This document shows positions 1 to 8,835 of a DNA stretch of 64,000 nucleotides, one piece after another (the first letter of the stretch is position 1; the number at the start of each line of letters is the position of its first letter). The position numbers and the translations under genes are program-made. Source of the stretch: Ktedonobacterales bacterium (GTDB lineage Bacteria > Chloroflexota > Ktedonobacteria > Ktedonobacterales > DATBGS01); contig DATBHW010000064.1 in the NCBI GenBank assembly GCA_036557285.1, positions 1 to 64,000 on the forward strand. The letters are read 5' to 3'. Under the pieces are notes generated by a model. The model had not been told where the DNA came from, searched no databases, and saw only the letters and a program-made list of their open reading frames with translations.

Positions 1-833
1 GTTCCGCCTGTAGCACTAGCATCACGATGGTCCAGGTGACGAGCAAGTATGGCATGCTGGACCCGCGCTCGGAGGCGCTGGTGCAGGCGATCCGCAACAC
101 GCCGCCACCGGGTAGGCTGCATGTGCTGGTGGACGGCGGCACGGCGGGCATCATTGACTACGTGAATACGCTCTACGGCGCCTTTCCACTGGCGCTGCTG
201 GTGGTCGCGCTCATCACCTATGTCGTGCTGATGCTGCTGTTCCGCTCGCTGGTGCTACCGCTGAAGGCAATTCTGATGAACCTGCTGTCTATCCTGGCGA
301 GCTACGGCGCGCTGGTCTTCATCTTCCAGGAGGGCCACCTGAGCAACATCCTACGCTTCACGCCGCTCGGCTTCGTGGAGGCGTCTACGCCGATTCTGAT
401 GTTCTGCGCCCTCTTTGGCCTCTCGATGGACTACGAGGTCTTTCTGCTCTCGCGGGTGCGCGAAAGCTGGGAGGCGACGCATGATAACCGCTACAGCGTG
501 GCGGTTGGTTTGGAACGCAGCGGGCGCATCGTGACCAGCGCCGCGCTGATCGTCGTGGTGGTGAGCCTGTCGTTTGTCTCCGCCGATATGATTCTGGTCA
601 AGGCGCTGGGGTTAGGGATGGCGCTGGCGGTATTGTTGGATGCGACGCTGGTGCGCGGGCTGCTGGTACCCGCAACGATGCGGCTTCTGGGATCGTGGAA
701 CTGGTGGCTGCCGGACTGGCTGGCGCGCCTGCTGCCCGCGCGCGTCCATGACCCCGCAGACGGTATGCTGCCAGCGGCTCAGGAGTCTTTTGATACGGTC
801 TCCGCACAGGCAAAACGCGGCACGACACGCTAA
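1..833 (+). CDS. MMPL-family transporter, C-terminal part (5' end outside window)
   Basis: The reading frame is open from base 3 with no stop before the first ATG at 27, so this is the C-terminal part of a larger protein and its true start lies upstream. The visible part holds about five hydrophobic segments, including a paired block after the VNTLYG stretch and the FGLSMDYEVFLLSR motif with its Asp-Tyr pair, typical of MMPL/RND-type exporters. The C-terminus (VPATMRLLGSWNWWLPDWL) is the usual end of the family. Known MMPL proteins export lipids or small molecules through the cytoplasmic membrane by proton motive force; the substrate cannot be read here. Only 16 bases separate it from the downstream lipoprotein gene, so the two are probably cotranscribed. 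Confidence 0.9.
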   Translation, partial: SACSTSITMVQVTSKYGMLDPRSEALVQAIRNTPPPGRLHVLVDGGTAGIIDYVNTLYGAFPLALLVVALITYVVLMLLFRSLVLPLKAILMNLLSILASYGALVFIFQEGHLSNILRFTPLGFVEASTPILMFCALFGLSMDYEVFLLSRVRESWEATHDNRYSVAVGLERSGRIVTSAALIVVVVSLSFVSADMILVKALGLGMALAVLLDATLVRGLLVPATMRLLGSWNWWLPDWLARLLPARVHDPADGMLPAAQESFDTVSAQAKRGTTR

Positions 834-849
834 TGATGAGGGAAACCCG

Positions 850-1965
850 ATGACATTTCGTACATCCAACAAGAAGCGTGTCTTATTGCTGGCGTTGAGC
901 TTGCTGGTGATGGCACTGGTAGGCTGCGGTGTGCCTGGAACAATTGCCACAGGTGGGAGTCTGCCCCCTGTGCCACTGCTGCCTCAGCCAACGCCTTTTC
1001 CGCCGGTGCGCTTTCCGCAAGATGAAGCGCCTCACCGTGACCTGACCGAATGGTGGTATTATACCGGCCATTTTACCGGACAAGATAGCACTGGCACGAC
1101 CCACCGATATGGTTTTGAGTTTGTCATCTTTCAGAATCTGCGCGGCGATTTTGCGCCGGTCTATGCGGCGCATTTCGCTATCTCGGATATGTTCACTGGC
1201 GCGTTCCACTATGACCAGCGTCTGATACAGGAGCCGCGCGCGATTATCCCCAATGGAACGTCAAACGATGGCTTCCACCTGGCACTGGGCGACTGGACCA
1301 TGCAGGGGCTGGATGGACTTGACCACCTTCAGGCTGGTATGCCGGATTATCAGATGAAGCTTGATCTTCAGGCCAACAAGCCGCCAGTGCTGCATGGCGA
1401 CAATGGCCTGATTACCCTTGGCCCGGACGGCTTTTCGTACTACTACTCGCGGACGCGCATGCTGCTGAGCGGCGCGGTGGTTGATCATGGAGCAACTATG
1501 CAGGTGACGGGTCTGGCCTGGATGGACCATCAGTGGGGCAATTTCTTGTCGCTGGCTGGCGGCGGGTGGGATTGGTACAGCATCCAGCTTGCGGATGATA
1601 CCGAACTGATGTTGTACTTTCTCCGTGATCTATCGGGGAAGGTCGAGGCCACCTATGCGACCCGTGTCGGCCCGGATGGCAAAGAGATCGTGCTGAGCCG
1701 GGGCGATTTCACCAGCCGGGCGCTAAGTTCATGGACCAGCCCGGTGACGCACGCAACCTATCCCTCTGGCTGGCGGGTGGCAATCAAATCGCTCAAGCTC
1801 TCGCTGACGCTGACGCCAGAACTGCGCGATCAAGAGTTAGTGACGACGGCCTCGACAGGTGTGGCCTATTGGGAGGGCGCTGTTGCTATTCAAGGGCAGG
1901 AGGCAGGACGACCCATTGGCGGGCAGGGCTACGTCGAACTGACAGGCTATGCGCCTGCCGCTTGA
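850..1965 (+). CDS. AttH/CrtC-like lipocalin-fold lipoprotein
   Basis: 371-residue predicted lipoprotein. The N-terminus is basic, then hydrophobic, and ends in a lipobox LVGC with Cys26 as the likely lipidated residue. The mature part starts with a Pro-rich linker and the DLTEWWYYTGHF motif (about residues 64-75) that opens the AttH/carotenoid 1,2-hydratase (CrtC) superfamily, built of two lipocalin-like barrels. Members act as extracytoplasmic hydratases or lipid-binding proteins; which applies here is unknown. The frame is open upstream, but the start at 850 is supported by GAGGGA just before it and by the signal peptide. Its place 16 bases after an MMPL exporter suggests a role in handling an exported lipid or pigment (inference). 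Confidence 0.82.
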   Translation: MTFRTSNKKRVLLLALSLLVMALVGCGVPGTIATGGSLPPVPLLPQPTPFPPVRFPQDEAPHRDLTEWWYYTGHFTGQDSTGTTHRYGFEFVIFQNLRGDFAPVYAAHFAISDMFTGAFHYDQRLIQEPRAIIPNGTSNDGFHLALGDWTMQGLDGLDHLQAGMPDYQMKLDLQANKPPVLHGDNGLITLGPDGFSYYYSRTRMLLSGAVVDHGATMQVTGLAWMDHQWGNFLSLAGGGWDWYSIQLADDTELMLYFLRDLSGKVEATYATRVGPDGKEIVLSRGDFTSRALSSWTSPVTHATYPSGWRVAIKSLKLSLTLTPELRDQELVTTASTGVAYWEGAVAIQGQEAGRPIGGQGYVELTGYAPAA

Positions 1966-1999
1966 AGAGTCTGCCCGCTCATCGGCTGTGAGCTAATTT

Positions 2000-2749
2000 C
2001 TATGAGGCCGCCATCCGCTCAAACACCTCTATCGCCTCAGCCGCTGTCGGCGGCTGGAGGACATTGTGATCGGCAAACTCCTGCGCCTGGGGATACTCAG
2101 TGGCGCGAATCAAGCGAGCGGCAAACTCGAAGTCGTAGCGTGTCTGCCGCAGCATCACCTGTGGACCAAGCCACAGCCAGTAGGCGCCTGGATCGCCGTA
2201 GGGCATCCCCACGCTTCCAGCGTTCACAATCCTGACTTTACCGAACTGGCGATCAAATTGCATGTGGGTGTGTCCACAAACCACCACTGCCTGCTCGACT
2301 TCTGTCAACGCTGCTTGCAATCGCTGGTCGGACGTAGCCACCGTGAGAACCTCTTCATCGCTGCGCGGGGAACCATGACAGAAAAGCACATCTCCCAGGC
2401 CATCAATGGTCAGGATCGCTCGCTCGGCAAAACTCGCCAGGAAATCCCGATGCCTCTGGTCCAACTGTTGGGCTGCCCAGCCCGTCATCGCTTGAAATGT
2501 CTCAGAAGTGTCTTGAACGTGCAAAACGCCGTCAAACTGATTGATAAGCTCGCGGTCAGCGTTGCCGCGAATGAAGCATGCGCGCTCCCCAAGGCCCATC
2601 AGCCGATCCAGGGTGGCTCTGGGCATCGGGCCTGAAGCCACATCGCCACCTACCAGGATCAGATCAGGCGCCGCCTGGTCGATCTCTGCCAGTACGGCTT
2701 CCAATGCAGGGAGATTGCCGTGAATGTCGTAGATAGCAGCAACCTTCAT
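2000..2749 (-). CDS. Calcineurin-like metallophosphoesterase (YfcE/MJ0936 type)
   Basis: 249 residues carrying the metal-ligand motifs of the calcineurin-like phosphoesterase fold in order: Asp8 and His10 (YDIHGN), Asp36 (GGDVASGP), Asn63 (RGNAD), His125 (CHGSP), His160 and His162 (GHTH). It is predicted to be a soluble phosphodiesterase or phosphatase using two divalent metals; the natural substrate is not evident. It is the last gene of a leftward run (DUF4177-like, clpP, epimerase, methyltransferase, this gene) and lies 44 bases after the methyltransferase. It ends 34 bases from the convergent AttH-like gene. Confidence 0.88.
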   Translation of the reverse strand: MKVAAIYDIHGNLPALEAVLAEIDQAAPDLILVGGDVASGPMPRATLDRLMGLGERACFIRGNADRELINQFDGVLHVQDTSETFQAMTGWAAQQLDQRHRDFLASFAERAILTIDGLGDVLFCHGSPRSDEEVLTVATSDQRLQAALTEVEQAVVVCGHTHMQFDRQFGKVRIVNAGSVGMPYGDPGAYWLWLGPQVMLRQTRYDFEFAARLIRATEYPQAQEFADHNVLQPPTAAEAIEVFERMAAS

Positions 2750-2793
2750 GGAAGAATTCCTTTCGCTTCAAACAGTTCTTAGAAGCAGCTAGC

Positions 2794-3558
2794 TTAGAGT
2801 GGGTTATGCCCCTGGCCTGACTTCTTGCACGCTGCGACCAGGATGGCAGGAACCTCTCCCCACACCGATCTGTTTCCCCCTGAAAGGGCTGGCGAATCGC
2901 TGACGTTGGCAGCCCTGCGCGGCTCGCTCAGCCGTTGCAAATGCAACCCGGCATCCGCGAGAGCGTTGATATAGGTTGAGAGTGTTCGGTGGTACGCGCC
3001 GACTTTGCCCGGCGGCCCTGTTCGCGTGTCGGAGCGCCAATAGCTCTCCTCGAAGTAGCGGCCAATGGTGCGCACCGCGCCCTCTGGCGTTTCCAACTCC
3101 CCGGACTGCGCGGTGTGGAAGCAGGGGTGCAGGATGGCAAAGACAAACCAGCCGCCGGGCTGGAGTAGATGCGCAACACTGTGCAGGGTTGGGGCCAGGT
3201 CTGGAATGTCCATCAAGGCCATAAAACATACGACACCATCAAACAAGCCGAGCGTCTCGCCGTCGAGGCTGCGAGCGTCGGCGTGAATGTACTCGATTCC
3301 GCGCGGCTCGCTTTCCTCCTGGCGGTGAGCAATCGCCAGCAGCTTTGCCGAGAGGTCGATGCCAACCACACGCGCGCCCAGGTCAGCCAGATGCCGCGCC
3401 ACTCTGCCCTGGCCGCAAGCCAAGTCGCAGATACGTTGCCCGGAGACCTCTCCCATGAGCGCTTCGACGGCGGGAAAGTAGGGGTCATCACGCATGGAGT
3501 GGGCGCCGACCCACCAGTCGTACCACTGGGCAATGTCATCATAGGTACTCGTGGTCAT
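2794..3558 (-). CDS. Class I SAM-dependent methyltransferase
   Basis: 254 residues. Motif I is clear at about residues 43-52 (ICDLACGQGR), followed by the acidic end of strand beta2 (VVGIDLS), an HADARSL motif II region and a GLFDGVVCFMALMDI motif III/IV region. This is the methyltransferase-11/25 type of small-molecule methylase; the acceptor is unknown. It begins 39 bases after the epimerase stop and belongs to the same leftward operon as clpP. Nothing in the sequence links it to a particular pathway. Confidence 0.85.
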   Translation of the reverse strand: MTTSTYDDIAQWYDWWVGAHSMRDDPYFPAVEALMGEVSGQRICDLACGQGRVARHLADLGARVVGIDLSAKLLAIAHRQEESEPRGIEYIHADARSLDGETLGLFDGVVCFMALMDIPDLAPTLHSVAHLLQPGGWFVFAILHPCFHTAQSGELETPEGAVRTIGRYFEESYWRSDTRTGPPGKVGAYHRTLSTYINALADAGLHLQRLSEPRRAANVSDSPALSGGNRSVWGEVPAILVAACKKSGQGHNPL

Positions 3559-3597
3559 TGTTTCCTCGGTTCTTGCCTTGGAAGGTCGTATCAGGCT

Positions 3598-4590
3598 CTA
3601 GTCCCGGCATGCTTGCAGGTAGTGCGCTTCGCGCTCCGGCTTGATGCCAGCGCGGCGTTCTGCATCGGCAGGGCGTGTGGCGTCCCAGGCGAGCGTATCC
3701 CGCACAGTTTCGGCCAGCGGGCGGAAGGTGAGACCAGCCGAGAAGGCTTTGGCGCAGTTGATCTCGCTAAAGCCGCCGGACTCAGGATCGCTTTCGGGAA
3801 TCCACAAAGGCACCTCCATCCAGGGAGATGCTCCAGCTTCAAGCAGACGCTTCTCGTTGGCCCATACGAAACGGGCGTCGCTGCCGCTCTGGCGCTTGCA
3901 CTCCTCTAACACCTGCCCCATCGTCAGTGGATAGTCGGGGCCGGTGGCGTTGTAGACGCCGGTTTGCCTTGCTTCGACCAGACGAATGGTCCACTCGGCA
4001 AGGTCGCGCGCGTCAATGAATTGGACCAGCCGCTCTGGACTCCCTGGAGCCAGCACATCGCCGCCCTGCGCGATGCGATGGGGCCAGTAGGTGAAGCGGT
4101 CGGTTGGGTCATGCGGGCCGACGATCAGTCCTGGCCGAATGTTCAGCACCCGCCCAGGCATGGCTCGCTCTGCCGCCTGTTCGCACAGGGCTTTGAGCGG
4201 TCCATAGGCTTCGTTTGTGACCTCTTCGGCGGTTTCATCCTGCAATGTGCCGACTAATCCGCTCTCATCTACCCCCGGCTTGCTAACATCAGAATAAACC
4301 GAGATGCTGGAAATGAAGGTATAGTGATCGACGGCATCGGCCAGCAGTTCCGCCGAGGCGCGCACGATGCGTGGCACAAAGCCGCAGGTATCAATCACTG
4401 CGTCCCAGCGGCGGTCTTGCAGAGCAGCCAGGTCTCCGTCGCGGTTGCCGCGCAGCTTCTCCAGATCGGGGAAGAGGGCAGGATTGCGCTGCCCTCGATT
4501 GAAGAGGGTAACTTCATGGCCGCGTGCCTGAGCGGCCTCGACCAGATGCCGCCCCAGGAAGGCGGTTCCGCCAAGTAGTAAGAGTTTCAA
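3598..4590 (-). CDS. NAD(P)-dependent epimerase/reductase, extended SDR, TTG start
   Basis: 330 residues. The N-terminal Rossmann motif [15 protein letters not shown] fits the atypical extended short-chain dehydrogenases related to CSP41 and isoflavone-reductase-like proteins. A C-terminal substrate lobe follows. The start codon is TTG at 4590-4588 and overlaps the clpP stop codon as TTGA; a GAGGAGG Shine-Dalgarno sits 10 bases upstream inside clpP. The canonical beta-strand begins right at this codon, which supports the choice, and the overlap implies translational coupling to clpP. The substrate is not recognisable: it could be a nucleotide-sugar epimerase or an NmrA-like regulator. Confidence 0.82.
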   Translation of the reverse strand: MKLLLLGGTAFLGRHLVEAAQARGHEVTLFNRGQRNPALFPDLEKLRGNRDGDLAALQDRRWDAVIDTCGFVPRIVRASAELLADAVDHYTFISSISVYSDVSKPGVDESGLVGTLQDETAEEVTNEAYGPLKALCEQAAERAMPGRVLNIRPGLIVGPHDPTDRFTYWPHRIAQGGDVLAPGSPERLVQFIDARDLAEWTIRLVEARQTGVYNATGPDYPLTMGQVLEECKRQSGSDARFVWANEKRLLEAGASPWMEVPLWIPESDPESGGFSEINCAKAFSAGLTFRPLAETVRDTLAWDATRPADAERRAGIKPEREAHYLQACRD

Positions 4591-5237
4591 TGGCTCAATG
4601 CCTCCTCTAATCCTTTCTCTGCCAGAGGTAACACTTCGTCAATGATGCCATACTCGCAAGCTTGCTCAGGGCTGAGGAAGAAGTCGCGTTCGGTGTCGCG
4701 CTGGATGCGCTCCAGGGACTGGCCCGTATGGCGCATAATGATTTCGTTCAACACGTCGCGGGTATGCAGCATCTCGCGGGCGTGAATATCAATATCCGTG
4801 ACCTGGCCGGTGATGCCTCCGCCTTGCAGGAGTGGCTGGTGCAGGTGAATGCGCGCGTGTGGCAAGGAATAGCGCTTGCCTTTGTCGCCCGCCATCAACA
4901 GGATGGTGCCAAAGCTGGCGGCCATACCCACACAGGTGGTAGCGATGGGCGCCGGGATATGGCGCATAGTGTCGTAGATTGCCAGGCCAGCCGTAACGAC
5001 GCCGCCCGGCGAGTTGATATACATGCGAATGTCGCGGTTGGTGTCTTCGCTGGCGAGGAAAAGAAGCTGGGCGACGATGATGCTTGCCATCCCCTCTTCC
5101 ACCGGACCGTTGACCATAATGATGCGCTCGCGCAGCAACCGCGAGAAAATATCATAGGCGCGCTCGCCGCGTGAACTTTGCTCGATGACGGTTGGTACGT
5201 AGACGTTGGAAACGTTAGTCAGGAATGGGGCGCTCAT
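4587..5237 (-). CDS. clpP: ATP-dependent Clp protease proteolytic subunit
   Basis: 216 residues, full length for ClpP. The catalytic triad is visible as Ser108 (GMAASFG), His133 (HLHQP) and Asp185 (DTERD), by alignment of the surrounding motifs to the E. coli enzyme. Other family marks are INSPGG (oxyanion/handle region) and TGQSLERI. It forms the 14-subunit chamber that degrades unfolded or tagged proteins delivered by Clp ATPases; no Clp ATPase gene lies in the window. It follows a small DUF4177-like gene by 22 bases and overlaps the next gene by 4. A ClgR-like regulator is divergently transcribed upstream and may control it. Confidence 0.97.
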   Translation of the reverse strand: MSAPFLTNVSNVYVPTVIEQSSRGERAYDIFSRLLRERIIMVNGPVEEGMASIIVAQLLFLASEDTNRDIRMYINSPGGVVTAGLAIYDTMRHIPAPIATTCVGMAASFGTILLMAGDKGKRYSLPHARIHLHQPLLQGGGITGQVTDIDIHAREMLHTRDVLNEIIMRHTGQSLERIQRDTERDFFLSPEQACEYGIIDEVLPLAEKGLEEALSH

Positions 5238-5259
5238 ATGCGCTTCCTTTCTGCCCTGG

Positions 5260-5490
5260 TCAGGCGTCTAGCACTGGCCGGATAAAATAGAAGTAGATGA
5301 ACGGCTGTGAGGACGAGCGGCTCTGGTCGAGGATGGCGCTGAGCGCCCAGCCTTCCGCGCCTAGCTCTTTCAATTCCTCCTCGCGTGGGATGGTCTCGCG
5401 CTGTGGGTCAATGATAAGACAGCGATACTCCCAGCGAGCTTGCTCGGCAGGATGATCTTCATAGACAATGGGCAAAGGCAAATGAGCCAT
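5260..5490 (-). CDS. Small DUF4177-like protein upstream of clpP
   Basis: 76-residue protein with the pattern WEYR..., then [18 protein letters not shown] and a short beta strand IYFYFIRP. This resembles the DUF4177 family, whose members carry an LNELGxEGWE core and have no firm function. It is the first gene of the leftward run and is separated from clpP by only 22 bases, so it shares the clpP promoter. The ATG at 5490 is preceded by AGGGAGAAG on the minus strand. The assignment to DUF4177 is by motif memory and is moderate. Confidence 0.7.
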   Translation of the reverse strand: MAHLPLPIVYEDHPAEQARWEYRCLIIDPQRETIPREEELKELGAEGWALSAILDQSRSSSQPFIYFYFIRPVLDA

Positions 5491-5635
5491 AGGTACTTCT
5501 CCCTTTCTTCAGGCGATACAGCGCGCGTGGCTCTTCAATGCTGTATCGTCTCACACTCTGCTCAGCTATGTTCAGCAACCGGAATGGCTTTTTCTGCGTA
5601 AAGTGAGTGAACCATCCGCGATTGATGTCCTCTAT

Positions 5636-5664
5636 TTGCAAGATAAGCGCTTTTAGCTTATAGT
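5636..5664 (+). promoter_or_regulatory. Predicted promoter of the ClgR-like regulator gene
   Basis: TTGCAA (5636-5641) and TATAGT (5659-5664) are spaced by 17 bases and point at the regulator gene starting at 5738. The match is 4/6 and 5/6 to sigma-70-type consensus. A palindrome fills the spacer, which suggests the promoter is controlled. Confidence 0.55.
5643..5661. promoter_or_regulatory. Operator-like palindrome ATAAGC-N7-GCTTAT
   Basis: A 6-bp perfect inverted repeat with a 7-bp spacer lies within the spacer and -10 of the predicted regulator promoter. Its core CGCTTTTAGCT differs at two positions from the actinobacterial ClgR box CGCYNANRGCG as I recall it. It sits between two divergent units (regulator and clpP operon), so it could serve both. 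Binding is inferred. Confidence 0.45.
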
Positions 5665-5678
5665 ACAAGGGAAAACGA

Positions 5679-5720
5679 ATGCTCTGAGCGTAATGCTGTT
5701 TCGGAATATGCTGTGAGCAT
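5679..5720. repeat. Two copies of ATGCT-S-TGAGCRT in the regulator leader
   Basis: ATGCTCTGAGCGT at 5679-5691 and ATGCTGTGAGCAT at 5708-5720 are spaced 29 bases apart. The second is a perfect palindrome with 5-bp arms. They lie downstream of the predicted promoter and upstream of the start codon at 5738. They may be a second operator set or a leader structure. Confidence 0.4.
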
Positions 5721-5737
5721 CTCGCCAGGGGGATTGC

Positions 5738-6136
5738 ATGGCAAACTTGCAAGAAATGATGGGTCGGGTTATCCGGCGCGAGCGGCAAGATCGGCGTCTG
5801 ACGCTGAAAGAGATTGCGGATAAGGCCAATCTTTCGGTGGTGTATGTGGGCGAGGTCGAGCGCGGGCAGAAGTATCCTTCTGCTGTGGTGCTGGAAAAGC
5901 TGGCCGAGGCGCTGGACCTGAGCGTGGCCGATCTATTGGAACTGGTGGCCGAAGAGATTCGCGCCGAGCGCCAGCCTGCGATGACCAGCGCGATTGGCTT
6001 TGCTCTGCCCGATCAACCGGGGCAGGCGCGGCGGGTGGTGGTGAAACGGATTGTGAATATGCTGGATGAGGGCGCAGTTGCCAGTGTCGCTGATTTTAGC
6101 GTGTTCCTGCTGAACCGGCACAATCGTGAGATGTAG
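5738..6136 (+). CDS. XRE-family transcriptional regulator, ClgR-like
   Basis: 132 residues with a Cro/C1 helix-turn-helix at about residues 9-65. The recognition region reads ANLSVVYVGEVERGQKYPSA, very close in layout to ClgR of Actinobacteria (SLGYLSEVERGQKEAS), an activator of clp genes. The C-terminal part of about 65 residues has no recognised domain. The gene is divergent from the clpP operon across a 247-base region with palindromic sites, which is the context expected for a local protease regulator. That it controls clpP is inference from position and similarity. GGGGGAT before the ATG at 5738 serves as ribosome-binding site. Confidence 0.85.
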   Translation: MANLQEMMGRVIRRERQDRRLTLKEIADKANLSVVYVGEVERGQKYPSAVVLEKLAEALDLSVADLLELVAEEIRAERQPAMTSAIGFALPDQPGQARRVVVKRIVNMLDEGAVASVADFSVFLLNRHNREM

Positions 6137-6244
6137 CCTGCCGCCCGCGCCCGCCGCTGAAGGCGCTGACGGGTACCCAGTGTCTGCATTCTGGCGCCCG
6201 TTGGGCGCGCGCCTGCGCCCTCACTTTAAGAAGGGAAACCCCAG

Positions 6245-7921
6245 GTGAGAGTACCTGTGTTTAACCGGGCCAACCGTGCCTGGCGTTTTTACCGTGTCTC
6301 CCGGCTGCTGTTTACGATGATCTGGATTATGTATCGTGAGCGGCGGCGCGTGCTGAAAGCCCGCCAGCGCGGGGACCGCGAGACGCGGCCCAACACCGAA
6401 GCGCTGCGCCGGGTCGCCGTTTCTTTTCGTGAAACCGCGCTGGCCCTGGGCGGGCTGCTTATCAAGCTGGGGCAGTTCTTGAGCGCGCGCGCCGATCTGC
6501 TGCCCCAGGTGGCGCTGAATGAACTCATACTGCTGCAAGACGAGGTGACAGCAGTACCCTTTCGCTACGTGGCGGATGCAATTGAGCGCACATTTGGGCG
6601 TCCCTTGAATGAACTCTATGCGTATGTGGAGCAGAAACCCACAGCAGCGGCTTCATTGGGTCAGGTTCATCGCGCCAAACTGCCCGGGGGGGAGGATGTG
6701 GCGGTGAAGGTACAGCGCCCACAGATCTACCGGCTGGTCAAGGCAGACCTGGGCGCGCTGAAGTTTGTGATCTGGGTGATTACGCGGATTAAGCGTGATA
6801 CGATCAAGTTTATTGACCTGTGGGCGCTCTATCGGGAGTTCAGCCGAACGGTCTACGAAGAACTGGATTATGTGGCCGAAGGGCGAAATGCGGAGCGTTT
6901 TGCCCGGCTTTTTGCCGATAATCCAATGGTGAAGGTACCCAAAATCTATTGGGATTATACGAAGCGGCAGGTGCTGACGCTGGAATGGATTGATGGCATT
7001 AAGATCAGCAACTACCCTGCCATTGAAGCGGCAGGGCTGAACCGCAAGCAGATTGCCGATAGGACAATCAGCAGCTATTTTAAGCAGATTCTGGAGGAAG
7101 GATTCTTCCACGCGGACCCGCATCCTGGGAATCTGTTTGTGCAGCCAGGGCCAAGCGGGCCGATTATTGCGTTTGTGGATTTTGGGATGATGGGGTCGGT
7201 GAGCCGTTCGCTCAAGCGTGGGCTGCGCAAATGTTTTCTGTCGGTGGCTGGGAAAGACGCGCGCGGATTAATTGAGGGGCTGGATGAGTTAGGGTTTATC
7301 GGGCCTGGCGCGGATATGGGGGCGCTGGAGAAAGCTGCCGATTTGATGCTCGGCCAGTTCTATGGGCGCACGATGGCGGAGGCGCGAGAGGTTGACCCCG
7401 GCGAGGTCTTTAGCGAAGCGGATGAACTGCTCTATAATCAGCCGTTCCGCCTGCCCTATCAGTTTATCTTTTTCGGACGTATGATGGGTATCCTCTCTGG
7501 ATTAGCGACGGGTCTGGCACCAGACTTTAATTTCACTGAGGTTGCGCTGCCCTATGCGCGTGCCTTTATGACGAGCAACAACGGCGCCAGTACCGCCAGC
7601 GGAATCGCGGGATTGCTGGGCGTCTCGCGTGAGGATATTATTCCGCTGGTGCGCTCACTTGTCAGCCTGCCCAGGCAGACGGAACAGGTGATGTCGCGGA
7701 TAGAACGTGGCGAACTGCGCCTGGCAGTAGATATGGAACCGTTGCAGGGTTCGCTGCGGCGCGTGGAGCGCAGTGTGAACCGTCTGTCCTACATGGTGAT
7801 GTTCGCTTTTTCATTGACTGGCGGGGTCGTATTGGGGGTCTTCAATCAACCGGGTCCAGGGTGGGTTTGTCTAGGACTGGCAGTGGCTTCGGGGCTGGCT
7901 GCTGTCTTGCGGAGGGGATAG
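6245..7921 (+). CDS. ABC1/UbiB/AarF-family atypical kinase
   Basis: 558 residues. Family motifs are in order: the KxGQ motif KLGQFLSARADLLP, the Ala-rich nucleotide loop AAASLGQVHRAKL, the conserved Lys strand VAVKVQRP, the catalytic-loop equivalent HADPHPGNLFV and the metal motif VDFGMMG. A C-terminal hydrophobic pair near residues 515-550 probably anchors it in the membrane. UbiB-like proteins support isoprenoid quinone or lipid metabolism through ATPase activity; the exact role here is unknown. The start is GTG at 6245, preceded by GAAGGGA. The next gene begins 3 bases after the stop, so they are in one operon. Confidence 0.9.
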   Translation: MRVPVFNRANRAWRFYRVSRLLFTMIWIMYRERRRVLKARQRGDRETRPNTEALRRVAVSFRETALALGGLLIKLGQFLSARADLLPQVALNELILLQDEVTAVPFRYVADAIERTFGRPLNELYAYVEQKPTAAASLGQVHRAKLPGGEDVAVKVQRPQIYRLVKADLGALKFVIWVITRIKRDTIKFIDLWALYREFSRTVYEELDYVAEGRNAERFARLFADNPMVKVPKIYWDYTKRQVLTLEWIDGIKISNYPAIEAAGLNRKQIADRTISSYFKQILEEGFFHADPHPGNLFVQPGPSGPIIAFVDFGMMGSVSRSLKRGLRKCFLSVAGKDARGLIEGLDELGFIGPGADMGALEKAADLMLGQFYGRTMAEAREVDPGEVFSEADELLYNQPFRLPYQFIFFGRMMGILSGLATGLAPDFNFTEVALPYARAFMTSNNGASTASGIAGLLGVSREDIIPLVRSLVSLPRQTEQVMSRIERGELRLAVDMEPLQGSLRRVERSVNRLSYMVMFAFSLTGGVVLGVFNQPGPGWVCLGLAVASGLAAVLRRG

Positions 7922-7924
7922 CGC

Positions 7925-8746
7925 GTGTTTGGAGTTGAGCAGCGCGAATCTACGCAGCCAAAGGACGAAACAACCAGGGTGGTGGCGCCCGAACCAGCGC
8001 CCTGGGTAGACGCGCTGTCGCTGGCAGAAGGTGGGTTGCTGGCCGATGTGGCTGTGATTCTGGAATTGGTGCGTATCTTCTTGCCGGTAGCAGGTATCGC
8101 CTTTTCGCTGCTGGTTCCTATGCCTTTCGTACTCTTGATGCTGCGCCGGGGTCTGAAACCGACGCTGCTGGCGGTAGTGGTGGGCGCGTTTCTGATTGGG
8201 GTGATTACCGGGCCGCATTATGGCTGGCGCATGGGGGTGAGTGGGCTGGTGGGGCTGGCGCTGGGTTTTGCGATGGAGAAACGGCTGCGACCAGTGTTCG
8301 TTGTGATCGCTGGCAGCCTGATTACATCGGTGGCTTTCTATGCGTTTTTCTGGGCGACGATCTGGTTGGCGGCGGTTCCGCTCTCTAGCCTGGTGGCCGA
8401 GGGGGTCAATACCATCCACGCGGCAAACGGCGCGGCGGAGTTTATTACAAGCCATCTGGGCCTTGGCGGGTTGTGGCAAGAGTTCTCGCCAGCACTCTTT
8501 GCTCTTGAGGGTTGGGTGATTGCCTATTGGCCTCTGGTCGTCTATGGGCTAATATTGTGTGCGTCAATTGGGTCGGTAGTGGTGTATTATTTGATTGCCA
8601 ACGGGTTGATGCGGCTCTTTGGTTTTGAGGTGCGGCCATTTCCGTCGCCGCGTGTAGATCGCTTCGTGCGCGGGCTTTTCAGGTTAGCGAGCCGACTCTT
8701 GGGTCGGCTGCGGTTCAGACGGCACAGACAATTGGAACCGGCGTGA
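7925..8746 (+). CDS. DUF2232/YybS-like membrane protein, possible ECF substrate component
   Basis: 273 residues with a short N-terminal cytoplasmic tail and about seven hydrophobic segments, then an Arg-rich tail. The stretch beginning ALSLAEGGLLADVAVILE and the GLxPTLLA repeats resemble the DUF2232/YybS family, related to the substrate-binding S components of energy-coupling-factor transporters. The downstream gene encodes an ECF-type ATPase, which supports a transport role. The substrate is unknown. The start is GTG at 7925, 3 bases after the kinase gene stop. Confidence 0.68.
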   Translation: MFGVEQRESTQPKDETTRVVAPEPAPWVDALSLAEGGLLADVAVILELVRIFLPVAGIAFSLLVPMPFVLLMLRRGLKPTLLAVVVGAFLIGVITGPHYGWRMGVSGLVGLALGFAMEKRLRPVFVVIAGSLITSVAFYAFFWATIWLAAVPLSSLVAEGVNTIHAANGAAEFITSHLGLGGLWQEFSPALFALEGWVIAYWPLVVYGLILCASIGSVVVYYLIANGLMRLFGFEVRPFPSPRVDRFVRGLFRLASRLLGRLRFRRHRQLEPA

Positions 8747-8835
8747 TTCCTGTTTGCTCAGCAGAATCGCCAGAGGTTTTTATATGAGGGTGGCTGATGT
8801 AGCCATCGGATTTGGGAACAGAGGGAGTAGTGTGT

